Shown piece after piece: positions 34,008 to 45,524 of a stretch of DNA of 64,000 bases. The stretch spans positions 1 through 64,000 of the forward strand of contig JABANN010000123.1 of NCBI GenBank assembly GCA_013115125.1, read 5' to 3'. Under the pieces are notes generated by a model. The model made no database searches and had not been told where the DNA came from. It saw only the letters and a list, made by a program, of their open reading frames with translations. Each line of letters starts with the position of its first letter. Position 1 is the first letter of the stretch. A program made the translations under genes and the position numbers. The stretch is from Perkinsus olseni (lineage: Eukaryota > Perkinsozoa > Perkinsida).

Positions 34008-34438
34008 TCCCTTGATGGTGACCAAAGTCCGAGAGGTCACTGGCATGACTGAGATTGAGAGCGGGCAGCACGTCAGCAGACCAGCTCTGTTGAGGATCGC
34101 CTGCCTGATTCGCCCGCCGTGTCACGTTCACCTTTCGGCTCCCGCTCCTTCGATTGTGGCGACTGCGGTGGCATCAAACTTTGGACGCCTCGAAGCTCCA
34201 AGAGCGCCAACTATTCCTAGGCAAGAGTCACCCGTCGTCCGGGGGATTGACAAAGCAACGAGTGCTTGAATAAATAAATGAATAATAAGACACCTCGCTG
34301 ACTGGGCGGCGGCCGAAGATTCTCGCACCTTTCATGGTACCTCAAGTTTTAATACCGTAAAGGATTTCTATGATCAACAACCAATTGGGAACAAAAAGGC
34401 GAACCCAGTGGACGAAGAGATTGACGATGACGACGACC

Positions 34439-35458
34439 TCATTTGATGAGGCCATACTCATACAGAGTCTGCAAAAAACTCTGTTCCTGATTCTGAGTTC
34501 GACTGCTGGAGATACCGCTCGTCACAGGCTGCAAGGACGGCGCCGCAGCAGGCGGTAAACGCGATGTCGTTGTTGTGGTCATCCCGCTTCCGTACGGCTT
34601 CCCCGGGACGAACTCGACGGCATTGGGCGACAGTTTGGTGCCTTTCGACTCCAACCCGTTCAAGCCGTCAACCACCCCGTTACCGTGAAGGGCGGCCAGG
34701 ACCCTCTTCAGCCCGGCCGGGACGCTCGTGTCGTAGATATTAATATCGTCATATCCCTCGCTCTCAACGATTTTAGTGACTTCCTCCTCACTCAGTCGCT
34801 TGATCTTGACTCCCTCTGTGGCACTCTCGACAGCAGCAAGACTCGAAGTATTGTAATAAGACGTAGCATGAAAGCTGCCAGACCTAATATGGTCGCTCAA
34901 TGGTAGTAGAAAGTTGCCAGAATCGTAAGATGGTGCTGCTGCCAGGCGAGCTGAGTCTTGTCGCCGACTGTACTGGCCTCGTTGGGCTTGACGTAACTGT
35001 TGTTGGAGTTGCTGCAAAGAAAGATCTTGTTGTGCTTGCCGTTGCCTCTGACCGCCTTGGTGAGGGCGTTGAACCTGCCCCTGATGCCTTAGTAGGATCT
35101 GCTGGAGTTGTTCTTCTTGTGACTGTGGCATGACACTATGACCAGTGCCGAGCTCAGTAGGCCTGCCAAGGTTCGTCGTTGAGGGGTAGCTATTGCCGAC
35201 AGGGGATTGCTCCGTCAATAGAAGGCCACCAGTGAGGTACCCGACCCCTTCATTGCTCGTCGCTGCGGCTCTCGGATTCTCGCCCGAGTCGAACTGCCTT
35301 TGCGTCATCTGCTGACCCAGCTGCTGCAGACCGCCGCCGCCCTGTGGTGCGGTGGTATCCTGAGGGGACTGGTAATCCGAGGTAGTTGGGGTGCTGAGGG
35401 GAGCGGGGACGTCGGAGACCGTCACCGATTTATTCAGCTCGGATATCTCCTGACCCAT
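34439..35458 (-). CDS. Gln-rich protein with PAM2 motif and MGxxxS N-terminus
   Basis: Single exon, 339 residues from the ATG at 35458. The frame stays open 43 codons upstream, but those codons look like leader sequence. The start MGQEIS fits the MGxxxS pattern of N-myristoylated proteins. Residues about 60-190 are Gln/Ser/Arg low complexity with many QQ pairs. Residues 276-285 read LSPNAVEFVP, a very good fit to the PAM2 motif (L-N-x-N-A-x-x-F-x-P), by which proteins such as ataxin-2, PAIP and plant CID proteins bind the MLLE domain of poly(A)-binding protein. No RNA-binding or LSm domain is seen. It diverges from ATP synthase gamma, with under 200 bases between the starts. A role in mRNA regulation through poly(A)-binding protein is inferred. 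Confidence 0.8.
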   Translation of the reverse strand: MGQEISELNKSVTVSDVPAPLSTPTTSDYQSPQDTTAPQGGGGLQQLGQQMTQRQFDSGENPRAAATSNEGVGYLTGGLLLTEQSPVGNSYPSTTNLGRPTELGTGHSVMPQSQEEQLQQILLRHQGQVQRPHQGGQRQRQAQQDLSLQQLQQQLRQAQRGQYSRRQDSARLAAAPSYDSGNFLLPLSDHIRSGSFHATSYYNTSSLAAVESATEGVKIKRLSEEEVTKIVESEGYDDINIYDTSVPAGLKRVLAALHGNGVVDGLNGLESKGTKLSPNAVEFVPGKPYGSGMTTTTTSRLPPAAAPSLQPVTSGISSSRTQNQEQSFLQTLYEYGLIK

Positions 35459-35646
35459 GAAAACTGGGAACACCCTGAAACACGCAAGGATACGCAACGC
35501 ATAGAAATCCCAACGTGCGACGCCAATCTTAATATACATAATCGTTGAGCGAAAAACTCCTCTACGCGCTCGGATTTTTTCACACACATCTTAATCGCCG
35601 AGGAATTTGAGATCGAATCGCGACCCTCGTTGAGTTTTGAGCAACA

Positions 35647-37306
35647 ATGTCGAACCTGAAGGCGGTGAAGACTCGTATGAAGTCCGTGACTTCTATCCAG
35701 AAGATCACAAAGGCTATGAAGGTAAGAGGAGGTTCATTACCGCTCCTTCCACTGATCGCTGCTCGACCGTCTAAGGCCTGTCAGTCGTCCAGCAACGATA
35801 CATTCGGTGTCTTCCAATGCGCTGGAAATGCAGTAGAGTTGTGGCCGCGTTTGAAAATTCTCATCAGGCTACCTTGTAGTGCGGTCGAATGCGTACCAGT
35901 GCTCGGAACGCTGTCAACTCTTTTGGAGCCGGCGCGGTCCGCGTTGTTGAGGTGTCGTCCTGATCAGATGGTTGCTGCCTCGAAACTGCGTAGTGATGAG
36001 GACCGTGTGGTGCAGGGCATGCCCTTCGCTCAGCCAGTGATAGATTTCTTCAAGAGGCTGCCAGTGGACGAGGGCGCCCCCAAGGGTGAGCAGGACTCGC
36101 CTTCGCTGTCAAAGCTTCAAAGCAGCTTCGCTGTCGTGTTCAGGCCCAACCACCCTTATGGGGTTAACGTCTGATAAAGGTCTTTGCGGTGGCGTCAACT
36201 CGTCGATTACCAAGCGGGCCCGCTCAATGGTAGTAGACTGGCCCAGGTCGTTGGTGCCGAGGGCTCCCTTTAGATAATGGAAATCGAGGCCAATGGGGGT
36301 ACGGCCAAGTACATAGGCGTTGGTGGCAAAGGCACAGCGGCATTGAAGAGGCTCTTTGCTGATCGATTTGAAGTCTGCATGGAAGACGTAGGTCGACATC
36401 GTTCCCTTGCGTATCCGAGGTCGATGCTGGCTAGGTGCAAAAGCATCCTTGGAACTTCGCCCAGGCGAGTGCGGTAGCAGAGCGCGTGATTCGGAGCGAT
36501 CCAGATCGTCTGACTATCTTGTCGAACCACTTCAAGTCTGTGATCTCCTTCGACACCTGGGAGAATCGCGTCATCACGCTGAAGGAGTGTCGAGAGATGG
36601 ACAGGGTAGTAGTGATGGCTGTGGTAGTCAGAGTTGGGATAGTCGTCGTATGAGAAGCAGTGGTGGGCGATTGCTAAAGCGACTGTAGTTGTGGTACTAG
36701 TAATAGTACTACTACTAGCCCTTATACTACTACTACTACGAGTATTAGTGGCAGCGCTGATGGTGGTGGTGGTGGTGGTGGACGCGTACCACTGTGTTAA
36801 CCGGCAAGTCTTCAGGGTGAATGGTCGAAGGCCGTCGACCAGTACTCTTTCGAGCCTTCGGTTTTTGAAGTGTTGAATGACCTTCATGACTTCTACGTTG
36901 CCAACTGCGTCTTTGGTTACATGCTAGACTCCATCGCCGCGGAGCAGAGTGCACGTAAGAGCCCCCTCTCCCCAGCCCTGGCCTCTCACCTTAATTGCAG
37001 GTATGTCTGCTATGGAGAATGCCTCCAAGAATGCCGCTGACATGATCGACAAGCTGGAGCTACAGTGAGTGCCCATCCATATCGAACCGGGTCGCCGATA
37101 GACTGCCTCTCCCGAGTTTCAACGGCGCTTCTGGGAGCGTCTTTCACGCGTTAAATTGAACTCGGGGGCGCTCCGGAAATATCGAGAGAAGTGAATCGAG
37201 CACCTTGTAAACTATATGATGGGCGGTTGTCAGGTTCAACAAGGCCCGTCAGTCTAAGATCACCACCGAGTTGTGTGAGATCATTTCTGGTGCCAGCAGT
37301 CTGTAG
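35647..37306 (+). CDS. ATP5F1C: Mitochondrial F1 ATP synthase gamma subunit
   Basis: The gamma subunit is the rotating shaft of F1F0 ATP synthase. Eight exons, all phase-consistent: 35647-35721, 35968-36085, 36144-36229, 36274-36387, 36435-36605, 36816-36954, 37001-37064 and 37234-37306. Exon 1 reads MSNLKAVKTRMKSVTSIQKI and exon 2 starts MVAASKLR, both family signatures. LTSDKGLCGGVNSS is the central gamma motif. YIGVGGKG, FKSVISF and DLHDFYVANCVFGYMLDS follow in order. The C-terminus has SAMENASKNAADMIDKLELQ, FNKARQSKITTELCEII and SGASSL, the most conserved part of the family. There is no extra presequence before MSNLKAV, so either targeting is internal or a short 5' exon is missing. The first intron (246 bases) and fifth intron (210 bases) are unusually long here; the fifth carries a GTG repeat. 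Confidence 0.96.
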
Positions 37307-37455
37307 TTGCCCTAGTCGGCCTAGCAGTACCGCTGCTACTGTGGTCGTGTGATGACCGTTTCCTGTGCGAGGATGATTGATTGACTCCCATCGAAGTCTC
37401 TCTAGACGGTTGCTGGTTTTTCTCAACATTATCACGACGTAGTTTTGCGTTCTTA

Positions 37456-38182
37456 ATGCAGCCTCGTTCTGAGCGAGTTTCTCGGCAGGCCTCTTTTAAT
37501 GTTGACCCGACACTTGACGTTGGTATTGGCAGCCATCGCTCTCGCGCTGAGGTAGGTGCTGAGGCGTTGATCTCAGTGGCGGTTGATAGTCCCTCGTCAG
37601 CCTGGAAGGTTGTGGTGGATGTGGTGGCTGCTGCTGCTGCTGCTGCGGCATGTGCGCCTGCGAGGACCATCGCCCTACGCAACCCGTCAAGAGCTCTGGC
37701 CTGAGGGACAGAGTGCTCAGGCATGAGCAGAAGATGCAGATCCTCAGGAGGGAGGTGGAGGCGATTGACTGTGACTGTGATCATGACGATAAGGAAAGCG
37801 GGGAAAGTGAGGAATGGCTCGCCTGGGTGGAGATGCATCCTCTCGGCTGGACGATCATAGCCTGTGATTGCTAGGCATGGATGATTCTCTGAGAACGTAG
37901 CCGCTGTCCTCGAATTTGACTCAGCGGTAAACTCGCACGGCGCCGAGACTCCGCTGTATTCACGTTTCTTTGAGCTCTGAAAGGCTTGCCGCATACTCAG
38001 GTCCGGCCGCGAAAGCAACTACTCCTGAGCCCCGATTGTCGCGGCAGTCGAGTGCTTTGAGGGAGGCTTCCCCGTCGGCGAAGAAGAAAGGACAACACAA
38101 GGATCACGTGCGCATCTTCAGCTCGGTTAGAGTGGAACCACCCCTGACCACCGCTGGCTCGCCGGGCGTTACGATAGACTGA
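37456..38182 (+). CDS. Unknown gene with coiled-coil segment
   Basis: Not recognised. A likely first exon starts at 37456 (MQPRSERVSRQASFNVDPTL) and ends at a GTAGGT donor after HRSRAE. A middle exon encodes SGLRDRVLRHEQKMQILRRE followed by an acidic stretch (DCDCDHDDKESGESEE), suggesting a short coiled coil. A last exon after a CTGAAAG acceptor encodes PRLSRQSSALREASPSAKKK and stops at 38182. A GCT repeat (37627-37647) lies just before the middle exon and confuses the frame there. The minus strand is also open over much of this stretch (37281-38018), but its translation is low-complexity and I take it as a shadow. Confidence 0.45.
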
Positions 38183-39563
38183 GGTAGGCTCTTCGACTTA
38201 GCAGGGGGGAGGGGTTCGATGAGGGCTCGTAGAAAGAATAGAGTGATGTACGCCCGACTGCTGGGTAAAGCGGGCCAGGGTTGCTGACGATACTTCAATG
38301 GTGGTCTTCGCTTACGGGCCGTCCCGTGTCACTGCTGTTGTTCTCCTCTCAGAACGGTTATGTTGTTGGTATGCTGCGTCGCGGAAGGCTTCACTCCGTT
38401 GCTCGGGAGTGTCCCGCATGTTGTGGTAAATTCCTGTATAGTCTGATAGTGTAGAGTTGGACACAGTACGACGTCCGCCTTACACTCTTATGATTCGCCC
38501 GGGCAGCTCACTTTCCTTTCAGTGTATCTTTGACTTCCTTATGACGGCCATGTGACCTTATGTCCACTCTGAGGCAGCCACCATGGATCTGTGAGCCATC
38601 GCGGAATAGCGGTCACAGCTTGCTCGTGAGAAGTAAACCAAAACAAGAAGCCCTTGAGGGCCTATCGTAGCTCCTCTATGGCAATGACCAGGCGATAGAA
38701 AGTACGCGCCGGAAGCGTCCATCCAGCTGGTAGTGGCGGTCTGGAGGAGGAATCTATCTGCTATATCTCGGAAAGGTATATTACCGCAACCGCTGAGCAG
38801 ATTTTTGTTATGATCTTTTGAGTTCGGGCGCAGCTATAAAGATGTGCTTCTGAGGCTGCGAAAGGACACTCGGAGTTGCGGTTGAGGTAGCTCACCCACA
38901 GGCGAGCCGCCTGAGACAGCCACTGTGCTTTCGCTCTGTCGTCGAGAGACTACAGTCCACGGAAAGGACCAATTGACTTTCAGGGTTGATCTATCAGGGG
39001 ACTAGGTTGGCTGAGCTCTTTGGAGCGTCTCCGGGCCATAGACGATGAACAACAACAACAACAGCTGTACCTCCCGAAACGCGCATGTGTGTGGGTGAGA
39101 GAGGTTCTGTGATCCACTCCGTTCTCATGGAACTGCTATATGCTCTCCAATGGCTGATGACGTTTGTTCCACGCCGGGATCCGAGTTGTTCATTGAGGCT
39201 TCGTTATCTTGCTGGCTGTTCCAGGCCTCATAATATGTTATTTTACCGTATCTTCTCGAGTTCCATCATCGCCCTGACGATGGTCTCCAGGTAGGTGCTC
39301 AGTCTCTTCTGATTAATGCAGGGATGGAGCGATGCAGCTACCACTCTCAGTCGGAAGTGTAACAAGTGCCATACCGAGAAGCCGCGGTCCATGAGCTTCC
39401 TGCAACTAGGTCTTGAGAGAAGCGATTGTGCATGCAATAGCAAGGGTTGAGAGGTCCTCACCCGCCTTGTTCTCTGTGGTCCTGTGAATAGCGTTTCATG
39501 TTGAGTTCTGCCGTGGGTCACTGCCGTTCTTGAACCTTGGATACTCGCTCAGGCCTCTTTTTC
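38183..39563. other. Intergenic, no gene seen
   Basis: No convincing exon on either strand over about 1.4 kb. Short open stretches at 39085-39294 and 39243-39521 show no motif. Confidence 0.4.
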
Positions 39564-40837
39564 ATGCGCGACTCTTGTGGTCTCAACATCATCCGCGCTG
39601 GACTCCTGGGTCTTGCACTAGCCCTCGTAGCATCTACGTAAGTCATCACGTTTCGACTCGAGTGAAGAGTGTCTCGTCAGGCTTTCTGGGTGTGGTCCCT
39701 GTTGCTGTCGTGGCTCTTGGAGTACAGCTGCCCAGGACCAGTGGAGCGAGGGCGTTCGTCTAGAGGACCCGACTGAACTTGTGTCTCTTCCAAGACAATT
39801 GAAGCTAAGGAGGAAGACTCTGACGTCCACTCGTAGGGACGGTCGTACGTGACGGCTGGTAGGTGTGTTTTCCTTCAGTTCAAACGACTACCGAGTTGCT
39901 CACGACCACCACTGCGTCGACTAGCCCGGCGGCTGCTCCAGGGACTACATCAGCCACAGCGGCTTCGACGGAATCGTCCACAACGGCATCGGGATTGAGA
40001 TGGTCTTCTGGCATCCTGAACCAGGTTAGCCGCATCACAACAGAGTCCCCTCGGTCCGAGGTCAGACCCAATCTCTATGACGAGCCTTCGTATACAACAA
40101 CACCTCTAGCTATCACCCAGGCTCCGTCTAGGACTAGGCCTCCGTTATCCACTAGGGCTTATTATAGTGCCAGCCCTCAGCGGACCACTGAGTCTTCTTC
40201 TAGTACCACCCCTCAGCGGACCACTGAGTCTTCTTCTAGTACCACGCCCCCGTACACCACCAGGTCAGCATACCGCCCCAGAAGGCGTCCATATCCCACC
40301 ACGAGACCGGGAAGGGGAGTGATGAATTCTCATGGTCGAGTCACCACTGCGGAACCTATGTCCCACTATAGGCCTGGCCGAAGGAAGTCTCGCAGGGAAC
40401 CGCCGTCAATCCGATGGTCCGGGGTAAGTACCGGGATTTCAGCCTCCAAGGAACTGCCTCCCCCGTTCAGTTATCTGACACGCCCCGACCGGGTGACGAT
40501 CAGGAGTGCAGAATCGAGGATGGGGAGTACTCGGCGGTATTGCGGAAAAGCCTAGTGAATGCTAGAGGCTGCTTCCGAGCTTCACTGCAACTCCAATGCG
40601 GCCCGATGTGAGTTGGCTGGAGTTCACTGAGAGACTGTGGAAGCGCTCAATTTCAGGGGTACGCGCTCGGTGAGTCTGAAGATAATGAGAAGGGAGACCT
40701 TCTGGAAGACTGCCTTCCGGACTATGTATGTGAGGCAGATCAGATGCTCCGCTTTCTTCGGCGCCCTTGATATTCTCGCGAGCACTAAAGAGGAAGGGAT
40801 CCGCAGAATGTGCGAAGAAGCTCCGCAGCGGTCGTGA
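39564..40837 (+). CDS. LxGCG secreted family, member 7, mucin-like
   Basis: Five exons: 39564-39637, 39681-39832, 39879-40423, 40471-40607 and 40657-40837. It lies 27 kb from the tandem array but has the same plan. The signal peptide (NIIRAGLLGLALALVAS) ends in a phase-2 intron and the next exon opens LSGCG. The last two exons carry the family domain: QECRIEDGEYSAVLRKSLVN and LQLQCGPM, then IRCSAFFGALDILASTKEEG and RRMCEEAP. Between them an exon of about 180 residues is Thr/Ser/Pro-rich like a mucin stalk, with two perfect 36-base repeats at 40175-40246. Such sequence is usually O-glycosylated. It therefore looks like a family member with an extended, glycosylated stalk. Function unknown. Confidence 0.82.
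40175..40246 (+). repeat. Two 36-base tandem repeats coding Thr/Ser stalk
   Basis: Positions 40175-40210 and 40211-40246 are near identical (one change, in the last base) and encode the unit PQRTTESSSSTT. A recent duplication in the mucin-like exon of secreted member 7. Confidence 0.9.
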
Positions 40838-41494
40838 TGAATCCCCCTTGTGGAAGAACTCAGTCCTGTGTGACATGTTCATGCTCATGTGACATTGTAG
40901 CCTGTCCTTTTGGAGAGATTGTTCAAGTAGCCTGAGCCTTGCGTTCTGCAGTATCGCCGATAGGTGCCCACCGACGATTGCCCGGCAGCGGACAAATGGG
41001 GTTGACGACCCTTGTAGCAGGAGACGTTTCACGATCTAGCTGGGTGGCCTTAGGCTACCAGCCTACGATTGGTAGTCGTCTCAGCCCCCTATGATTCTGG
41101 CCCTCTTGACCTGGTTGGGTCGTTAAGTACCGAAGTCTCGTCACGTCCCCTACTGTGGCTTACTGTTTATCGCACCGTATCGGGCAATCACACTACGGAC
41201 ATGTCGAATCGTCTCGCGCCTTCCGAGATCAGACGAGTACTTCTGTCGAAAAACCATCTCACATCGAAGCCCCTCGTGCCTCGGGCCGGGGCGACCCCAT
41301 ATGCCATAAGGTTCTCATCTCTTCATCGCATTGGCCTTGCAGGTTCTTAACTTCTTCTTCTGAATGGAAGTCGTAGTCTTCGCTCGATTACTCGGGGAGT
41401 CGAAATTGTATCACTCGCGCACTCGGGAGCGTGAGAGTGTTATGGAGTTCGGCACCTAGGAGGTGCAAGGGATTTTTGAAAGAATACGGAGGAT

Positions 41495-44400
41495 ATGGCG
41501 GTTGAGCTGACATCCGCTGGCATTGAGCCGTCGGGCGTGGATATTTACTACGGGGTTTGTTGATACTCGCTGCGACAACCTTTCCTTTTGGGACCCAAAA
41601 GGGCGTGATGTGTCCCTTATTAAGAAAGGGTTAAGTGAAGAGCTTCCTCAGCTGCTCTGGAAGAAGGATGGTTCAACGGAGAAGAGCGAAAGGGAAGAGG
41701 TAAGACGTATGTTGTTCTCTACCCGGTCGGTCATGCGCTCTTCGCGCAAGTCGCAGAGGATGTTACATCCGAGTGGCTCGGGCCGAGTCGTTCACGCCGG
41801 AGGGTTTCTACTTGGCCGTGATCAACCCGGAGCTCACCAGCGCTTACTGGCTTACATTACGGACAACTTTCTGCCTACCGTACGAAGTGCGAGGATTTGA
41901 TAAAGTTGTAGAGGAAGTTCACCTAGGACGGCATAGGAGATGAGTACTCGGCCATCACGAGAGAGAACCTCACAGTATCATGATTCTCGGGCATGTCATG
42001 CGATGTCGTGTTCATTGATACCACTCTATTGTGTTCGAGTGGACGGTGTCATCGCCATGTATCGTCTCCTCGCCTCGAGTGAGAACGGAGCTGCTTCAGA
42101 AGTGAGCATGTATTGTACATCGCCATGTAGCCCAGATCCTTACGGATAGAGGGGCTGCCGTCATCTCTACTTGCATTCGAATTTTGATGAAATCAAGATC
42201 TGTTTTACGGATGGCTGCGTGGCTCAGGTGGAGAGCCTTGCTATCGCAGCAGTCTCAACTTCGTGGGATGAGCGAGCCTCGAAAATTCCTCGACTTCTCT
42301 GCATGCTCACCGTCTCCTGCCAACTGAAGTCGCACGAGTAATGCATCCGGACTCAAAGCCAGAGACGTTACTTTCCCATCTGACTCTGCGATGCCCAGAT
42401 TCAGTCCTTCTAGTCTTGGCGGGTCATGAGTTCGACGAGGGTTCTTCATCATTGAGATGTTCTCGAGTTGCGTTCAAGAGGCGGTGGCCGGGAGTTTCCA
42501 CAGCAACATACTTCTGGCGCGATAGTTTTACGCCCAGCCCCTATGTCGACAGCTGTACGGCCTTCCAAGGAGAGTACCCTGAGGACAGCGATGCAGAGGT
42601 ACCGCTACAGCTGCTACGGGGCTTTCTCAAAAGGCGCTCCTCAGTCTAGTAGCGTGACCCGACCAACCCATCGTGGTACCAGGTTCTCACACTTGAATAA
42701 ATCGTTGCGCATCACGTGGCATCACTGGGCTAACTCAGCCGTCCCCTCCCGGACTCCTCAGGTTTGCACTCTCCTCCTGCATCGAACCTCTAGTAGTGGT
42801 CACATCAACAGCCTGGTTCGCCATTCTCTCCGGGATAAGCCCAAGCATGTAAGCTTTGCTACGATTGGCCTCATAGTGCGCTCTTATCACGGGTCATCTC
42901 CATTGTCTATTCCACTACGACGGAATATCTCTGTGGGAGTTGTGGTCTAAGACCACAACCAGCGACTCTCTGGCTGTCGACTTCGGTCACGCGTTGCATT
43001 TGATGTACACGAGTCAAACTAATGGTCCACGGTGCACTTCAGAATTGCCCCCGACCGGCGTCGTGATGGTCTACTCAGCTTTGGAATACCATTTTCTCAG
43101 GAACTTCTCCGAAGGAGTCGATGATCTCACCGCTGCTCTGGGCGGTGGATTGCCTCGGCCAATTTGTGCGGGCATACACTGGGTACGTGTCGTCAACTGA
43201 GTAAATCATACTGCAATGCATTCTGTTTGTAGATCCTCTGCATGGCCGCTCCCTTGGGATCCCTATGTTTGCTTTTGTCCGTTATACCCGCGTTGGGGAA
43301 CCGAGCCCTGATGACCGCGGGAGCGTCGTTGATGGCGATGGTGGTGGTCTATAACGTGACCGTTAATTCCATCCTGTCTGGTAAGGCCATTCGGGATGAG
43401 CGGAGCGACGCGGTTGCTTCCCTAGCATGCCCAAAGTCGTATGCCTCTCGATTGACGACTGTGATTTTGAGGGGCGGAGCCGATCCGCGCCCCTCTTCGT
43501 CCGAGGCAGCGTACGAGTCTGGACGAAGCCCGAGAATCCTAAAGTCGATGCATGACTGCCACGGACGCACCCTCTCTCAGGTTGTGACACTCTGCAGCTG
43601 CTACACAGCGCGCTGTTCGTACTGACTATGAGAGTCTTACCACGAGTCGCCATGGTCAGCGATGACGAGTCGGGCTTCATCAGATGGGTACGACAGATCG
43701 CTCGTAGCCTCCGTAGCTGACAGCATCCCTCAGCTCGTCACCACTCGGCCGTGGTCCTTTACCGCGGTCCTACTGCCCCTCGCTGTCACCGCAGCCACCC
43801 TAGACTGGTGGGGCATAGAGATCAAGTCAGTTGGACGGGCAACAGAAGTGGTGAGAACCCGCATCCAGCTCCGATCGGCCCGCCAATGGCCACGTTCGTC
43901 AGATCCTCTCAATGGTTCTACTGCAAGCCGCAGCAAATCAGATGAACTCCCTCGCTGACTGGCGAAGCGGCGTCGACAAGGCGGACTCGGCCACCTCGGA
44001 CATGACCGTCCTCAGTGGCCTCCTGCCCGTCAAAGCTCTGGTACCTGGCTTGAATAGCAATGCATTGCTCAACCTTCCTTTCTCCCAGGTCATCTCGTCC
44101 GCGGCCTCCTTGGCAACGTTCGCAGTCGTCTTCGCGGACTGTGCTAGGGATGTAGACGAGGCTTACTTCGCTATCGATAAGTGGATCGTCGTCATAGGTG
44201 TTGTATTGAGCGTAAGGGGAACAACTCCTGCTTTGATGATCCTCCATTACTGGTGTCAGATAATCTACACCGTCTTCCCGATTCCCTTGAAGTACATTGG
44301 ATTGGGCGATGTCGTTGTGTGAGTTGACGAATTTGTGGCGGCAGTTGACGTCGCTGGGCCTCCTCCAGGTTCATGTGTTTTGGCCCGCTCAGTGTGGCCC

Positions 44401-45055
44401 ACTTCACACTGAGTCTCACAGATCCCGAACCGTCCTTCTCGAGAATCGGCGACGTGGTCCTCTACACTCTTCCGGTGGCCCTGATCGTTACAGTGGTAGC
44501 GTCACACCAGCAGCTTTGTGCATTGACTCTCTTATTCGGCAGATCCTGAGCGCCAATAATATCAGGGACATGACGGAAGACTGGAAGGCCGGCTGCTATA
44601 CATTCGAGGGCATATTGGGGAGGAAGGGCAGCCGAGCGTACGATGGGGGTCCGCTCTTCCCTGATCCAGCGCCTGGTCGTTATTGTTAGTCTTTGTGGAG
44701 TACCGTGGTGCACTTAATTCAGGTATTTTGCTGGGCTAATAATCGCAGCACACGCGCTCTCCGTCTCGCTTGCCGTCCATCGTCGATGCTATGGCCTTTT
44801 ACTGACACTTCTAGCCTTGCCGAGGTCTATCTGGCTAATGTGATAACAGAGCTCCCTGTCCGTATTTCACAATCGTTCTTCAGAAAACGTGTTTGCTTCA
44901 CACCCGAAACCAGCGAAAAGTTCAAGGTCGTCGACCAAGCCGCAGCTCATACCCTCCTCATTTTCGGCCTTACGACAGTGCTAGGGATATCAAGCGTCAC
45001 GCAAGAGGCTCAGGTGAGCTCTCCTCATCATCTATGCATTCGCTGCGCTCCTTGA
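41495..45055 (+). CDS. Multi-exon membrane protein, unknown family
   Basis: The ATG at 41495 begins MAVELTSAGIEPSGVDIYYG. Likely exons follow: one with RCDNLSFWDPKGRDVSLIKK ending at GTAAGA (41700), one with ESFTPEGFYLAVINPELTSA, one near 42960-43182 (ALHLMYTSQTNG.. and YHFLRNFSEGVDDLTAALGG), then several hydrophobic exons. These include SLCLLLSVIPALGNRALMTA (43255), WSFTAVLLPLAVTAATLDWW (43752), FSQVISSAASLATFAVVFAD (44083), IVVIGVVL, and VVLYTLPVALIVTVVASHQQ (44456). A final exon near 44762-45013 reads FFRKRVCFTPETSEKFKVVD and then a hydrophobic helix. At least five membrane spans are visible. I do not recognise the family. Exons between 41900 and 42900 are not resolved and frames compete there, so the span may contain two genes. 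Confidence 0.5.
42939..42959. repeat. 21-base perfect odd-centred palindrome
   Basis: GTTGTGGTCT, a central A, then AGACCACAAC. Ten-base perfect arms around a single base, the same design as the hairpins at 48-51 kb. It sits at an unresolved exon or intron border of the membrane-protein gene. Confidence 0.85.
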
Positions 45056-45524
45056 TGCATTAGTTGGCCCTCAGGTCAATTTTCCGAGTTTGTTGTTCAG
45101 TTCCCTGATTATAGGCCTACTCCACTTCGTTGGCTGAATTACTGATTGTTTTTTCTTCCGCTTCAGCTCTTATTTCTTCATTCATTCTCGCAGTTTTCAC
45201 TGCCTGCGACGATTGTTCCAAAGTCCATCCAGTTGTGCGTAACGAGTGTTAATTGGCGACGATGTCACTGGTGTCCAGTTTTGCACTAGTGTTCACGGCG
45301 TCATCTAGGGAACTGGGTAGATTTCATTTCAACCAGCTGAGATCAAGCGATCGTGTTCGTTAGCTTGCCATCTTCATGAGCACGAGCATTATCGAAACAA
45401 ATACTTATCATTAAAGAATGCCCGACAATCAATTCAACTCCAATTGGAAGAACCGATATCACCCAATTCTCAAAATCTCCCCAAACCTGAACACCGCTGG
45501 GACAATGCAACGACACCTCAAGAG

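Noticed and set aside
37281-38018. Long minus-strand open frame of 245 codons
   Set aside because: Its translation is a low-complexity mirror of a GCT repeat and of plus-strand exons with good splice sites; taken as a shadow.
42213-42260. tRNA A-box-like sequence (GGCTGCGTGGCTCAGG)
   Set aside because: No T arm or matching acceptor within 100 bases.
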